Assembly (NCBI GenBank): GCA_002694245.1
Contig: NZLM01000010.1
Span: forward strand, 16,452-23,869
Direction of reading: 5' to 3'
Source of the DNA: Methanobacteriota archaeon
GTDB lineage: Archaea > Thermoplasmatota > Poseidoniia > Poseidoniales > Poseidoniaceae
DNA length: 7,418 nucleotides
This document shows positions 6,316-7,418 of this stretch, one piece after another (the stretch's first letter is position 1; the number at the start of each line of letters is the position of its first letter). The notes beneath the pieces were generated by a model. It had not been told where the DNA came from. It ran no database searches and saw only the letters and a list, made by a program, of their open reading frames with translations. The position numbers were made by a program, and so were the translations under genes.

Positions 6316-7149
6316 ATGAACCACTGGCCGGATTTATTGATGGCAACTGTACGCCTCGATCAAAAATCGCGGGCAATAGTACGGTCTATTTCTGATTCAT
6401 TTATACATGCATTAGCGAATTACTTCGGTAGCGGTCCAACAGATATTGAATTGGCTAGGAAACAGCACCAAGCCTACTCAGACGCATTAAGCCAAAACGG
6501 TGTAGCGGTAACAACATTAGATGCAGACCAAAACCATCCAGACTGCGTCTTTGTCGAAGACCAAGCAGTTGTAATCGACGGCCATGTCTTGCTACCAGTC
6601 CCCGGCCATGAATCTCGACGCGGAGAGCAACCTCCAATTGCTGACTTCTTAGCAGAACACCTCAAAGGATATCAAATCTGCAAGATGGAACCCCCTGCTA
6701 TGATGGACGGAGGGGATATTTTGAGGTTAGGAAATTTGTTCTTTGTAGGTAGGTCAACTAGAACAAACGACGCAGGAATAAGTGAACTTAGAGACCTGCT
6801 AACTCACTTAGGTCATGAACTTAGAGTTCTTGACATTCCTTCTCATGCATTACATTTGACCAGCGTTGCATCAACTCCAACCGATAACATAATTCTGGCA
6901 CCAGAAGGTTACCTGACTCCGGAATCATTCGGCGAAATGCCTGAAGGGTGCGAGATTATCATGATGCCAGAAGAGGAGGTATACGGTTGCAATACTATTG
7001 GACTACCGGGTAACAAAGTCATAATACCTCAAGGATACCCTACAGTACAGAAAACGCTCGAAGAAAAAGGCCTAGATTGCATCATACTCGACATGAGTCA
7101 GATACGTGAAGCCGACGGCTCTCTAACGTGCTGCTCGATATTTTATTGA
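6316..7149 (+). CDS. Dimethylarginine dimethylaminohydrolase-like (amidinotransferase-fold) hydrolase
   Basis: The 277-residue protein has the pentein (amidinotransferase) fold signatures in order: DCVFVED (76-82), D131-GGD with the following strand and R146, the catalytic His motif H180-LTS, GCNTIGLPGNKVI (224-236) and, near the C-terminus, the nucleophile motif ADGSLTCCS with C272 as the likely catalytic Cys. The length and the LTCxS end fit dimethylarginine dimethylaminohydrolase, which hydrolyses N-omega-methylated arginines to citrulline and a methylamine. A related guanidino-hydrolase or arginine-deiminase-like substrate cannot be excluded. It is cytoplasmic, with no signal peptide. An inner ATG at 6340 would give MATVRLDQKSRAIVR, the N-terminus more usual for the family, so the true start may be 6340. 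It is transcribed away from the M28 peptidase and converges on the small membrane gene to its right. Confidence 0.85.
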   Translation: MNHWPDLLMATVRLDQKSRAIVRSISDSFIHALANYFGSGPTDIELARKQHQAYSDALSQNGVAVTTLDADQNHPDCVFVEDQAVVIDGHVLLPVPGHESRRGEQPPIADFLAEHLKGYQICKMEPPAMMDGGDILRLGNLFFVGRSTRTNDAGISELRDLLTHLGHELRVLDIPSHALHLTSVASTPTDNIILAPEGYLTPESFGEMPEGCEIIMMPEEEVYGCNTIGLPGNKVIIPQGYPTVQKTLEEKGLDCIILDMSQIREADGSLTCCSIFY

Positions 7150-7207
7150 AGCAGATAATTCTTAATCGCAATATTCGTTTAAGTTAATTTTACTTTCAAA
7201 TCTCAAA

Positions 7208-7363
7208 CTAACCCCACCACCAGGGGATCCCTACTACAGTAATACCAATCAGACCGATTACACATATGGCCAGGATTAAGATCATACTAGAATCGATCAG
7301 ATACCATGCTAAACTGGTAGATTCGCCATGATCTTCTGTACGATCAACCTCGTCAATATCCAA
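7208..7363 (-). CDS. Small single-pass membrane protein (51 aa), function unknown
   Basis: A 51-codon frame runs from TTG 7363-7361 to TAG 7210-7208. The TTG start is chosen because AGAGGTG (7370-7376) sits 6 nt before it, an ideal Shine-Dalgarno spacing; a GTG at 7372 in the same frame would give 54 residues but overlaps that site. An AT-rich TATA-like stretch (7401-7413) lies upstream. The product has an acidic N-terminus (DIDEVDRTED), then one hydrophobic helix rich in I, L and V (about residues 26-46) and ends IPWWWG, as in a tail-anchored or small membrane peptide. No family is recognised. It converges on the DDAH-like gene with 58 bp between stops. Confidence 0.5.
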   Translation of the reverse strand: MDIDEVDRTEDHGESTSLAWYLIDSSMILILAICVIGLIGITVVGIPWWWG

Positions 7364-7369
7364 AATAAG

Positions 7370-7376
7370 CACCTCT
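7370..7376 (-). promoter_or_regulatory. Shine-Dalgarno AGAGGTG for the small membrane protein
   Basis: AGAGGTG on the minus strand, 6 nt before TTG 7363, is the best ribosome binding site in the window and decides the non-ATG start. Most other genes here lack such a site. Confidence 0.5.
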
Positions 7377-7418
7377 TTCAAAACTATGGGTCCTCAGTGT
7401 AAATAAATTAAATGCCAA

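Noticed and set aside
6045..6395. 116-codon plus-strand frame spanning the M28/DDAH divergent region
   Set aside because: It is antisense to the conserved N-terminus of the peptidase and out of frame with the DDAH-like gene, with no family features.
7184..7200. AATTTTACTTTCAAA, similar to the core of the 27-bp element
   Set aside because: Only the T-rich core matches, it lies between two convergent gene ends and no start codon follows. It is probably chance or part of a T-rich 3' end.
1..7418. CRISPR array, tRNA or rRNA gene, insertion sequence, attachment site
   Set aside because: No regularly spaced repeats, cloverleaf-like sequence, rRNA-like conserved block, transposase or integrase motif or terminal inverted repeats were seen on reading. 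A computed search could still find short degenerate ones.

Overview
The window most resembles a planktonic marine euryarchaeon of the Marine Group II / Poseidoniales type. This is inference, because there is no rRNA or other phylogenetic marker gene. The supporting signs are: a family-B DNA polymerase of the archaeal PolB2 (Dpo2) kind; short leaders with AT-rich TATA-like boxes and few Shine-Dalgarno sites; and M28 peptidases exported as lipoproteins whose mature end starts CFGE, a style I associate with that group.

Layout, left to right. Positions 1-812 (minus) hold the N-terminal 270 codons of a secreted M28-type lipoprotein peptidase that runs off the left edge. A 133-bp divergent promoter region follows. 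Positions 946-1680 (plus) encode a RecA-superfamily ATPase. Its 3' end overlaps the 3' end of a convergent polB2 gene (4065-1621, minus). Directly upstream of polB2, and abutting it, is an 86-codon gene (4326-4066, minus). A 286-bp interval contains a possible 51-codon ORF (plus). Positions 6220-4613 (minus) hold a complete M28 lipoprotein peptidase, paralogous to the partial one at the left edge. Divergent from it is a dimethylarginine dimethylaminohydrolase (DDAH)-like amidinotransferase-fold enzyme (6316-7149, plus). Convergent with that, near the right edge, is a short single-pass membrane protein gene (7363-7208, minus).

The centre of interest is the three-gene cassette between the two peptidase paralogues: small protein, PolB2 and RecA-like ATPase. 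PolB2 keeps the two Asp residues expected to bind catalytic metal but has lost the proofreading-exonuclease residues, the first Asp of motif C and the usual Asn-Ser-Tyr-Tyr of motif B. It ends in what reads as a PCNA-interacting peptide. The ATPase has a clear Walker A and Walker B. The two transcription units point at each other, yet each carries the same 27-bp element (23 of 27 identical) at nearly the same distance (35 and 38 nt) upstream of its start codon. That suggests joint regulation. By analogy with damage-inducible Dpo2 of Sulfolobales and bacterial imuA-imuB-dnaE2 cassettes, the likely role is DNA-damage tolerance or translesion synthesis. The cassette is visibly more AT-rich than the peptidase and DDAH genes in sampled lines, consistent with it being an acquired or mobile module. 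The flanking genes look like ordinary scavenging and housekeeping functions.
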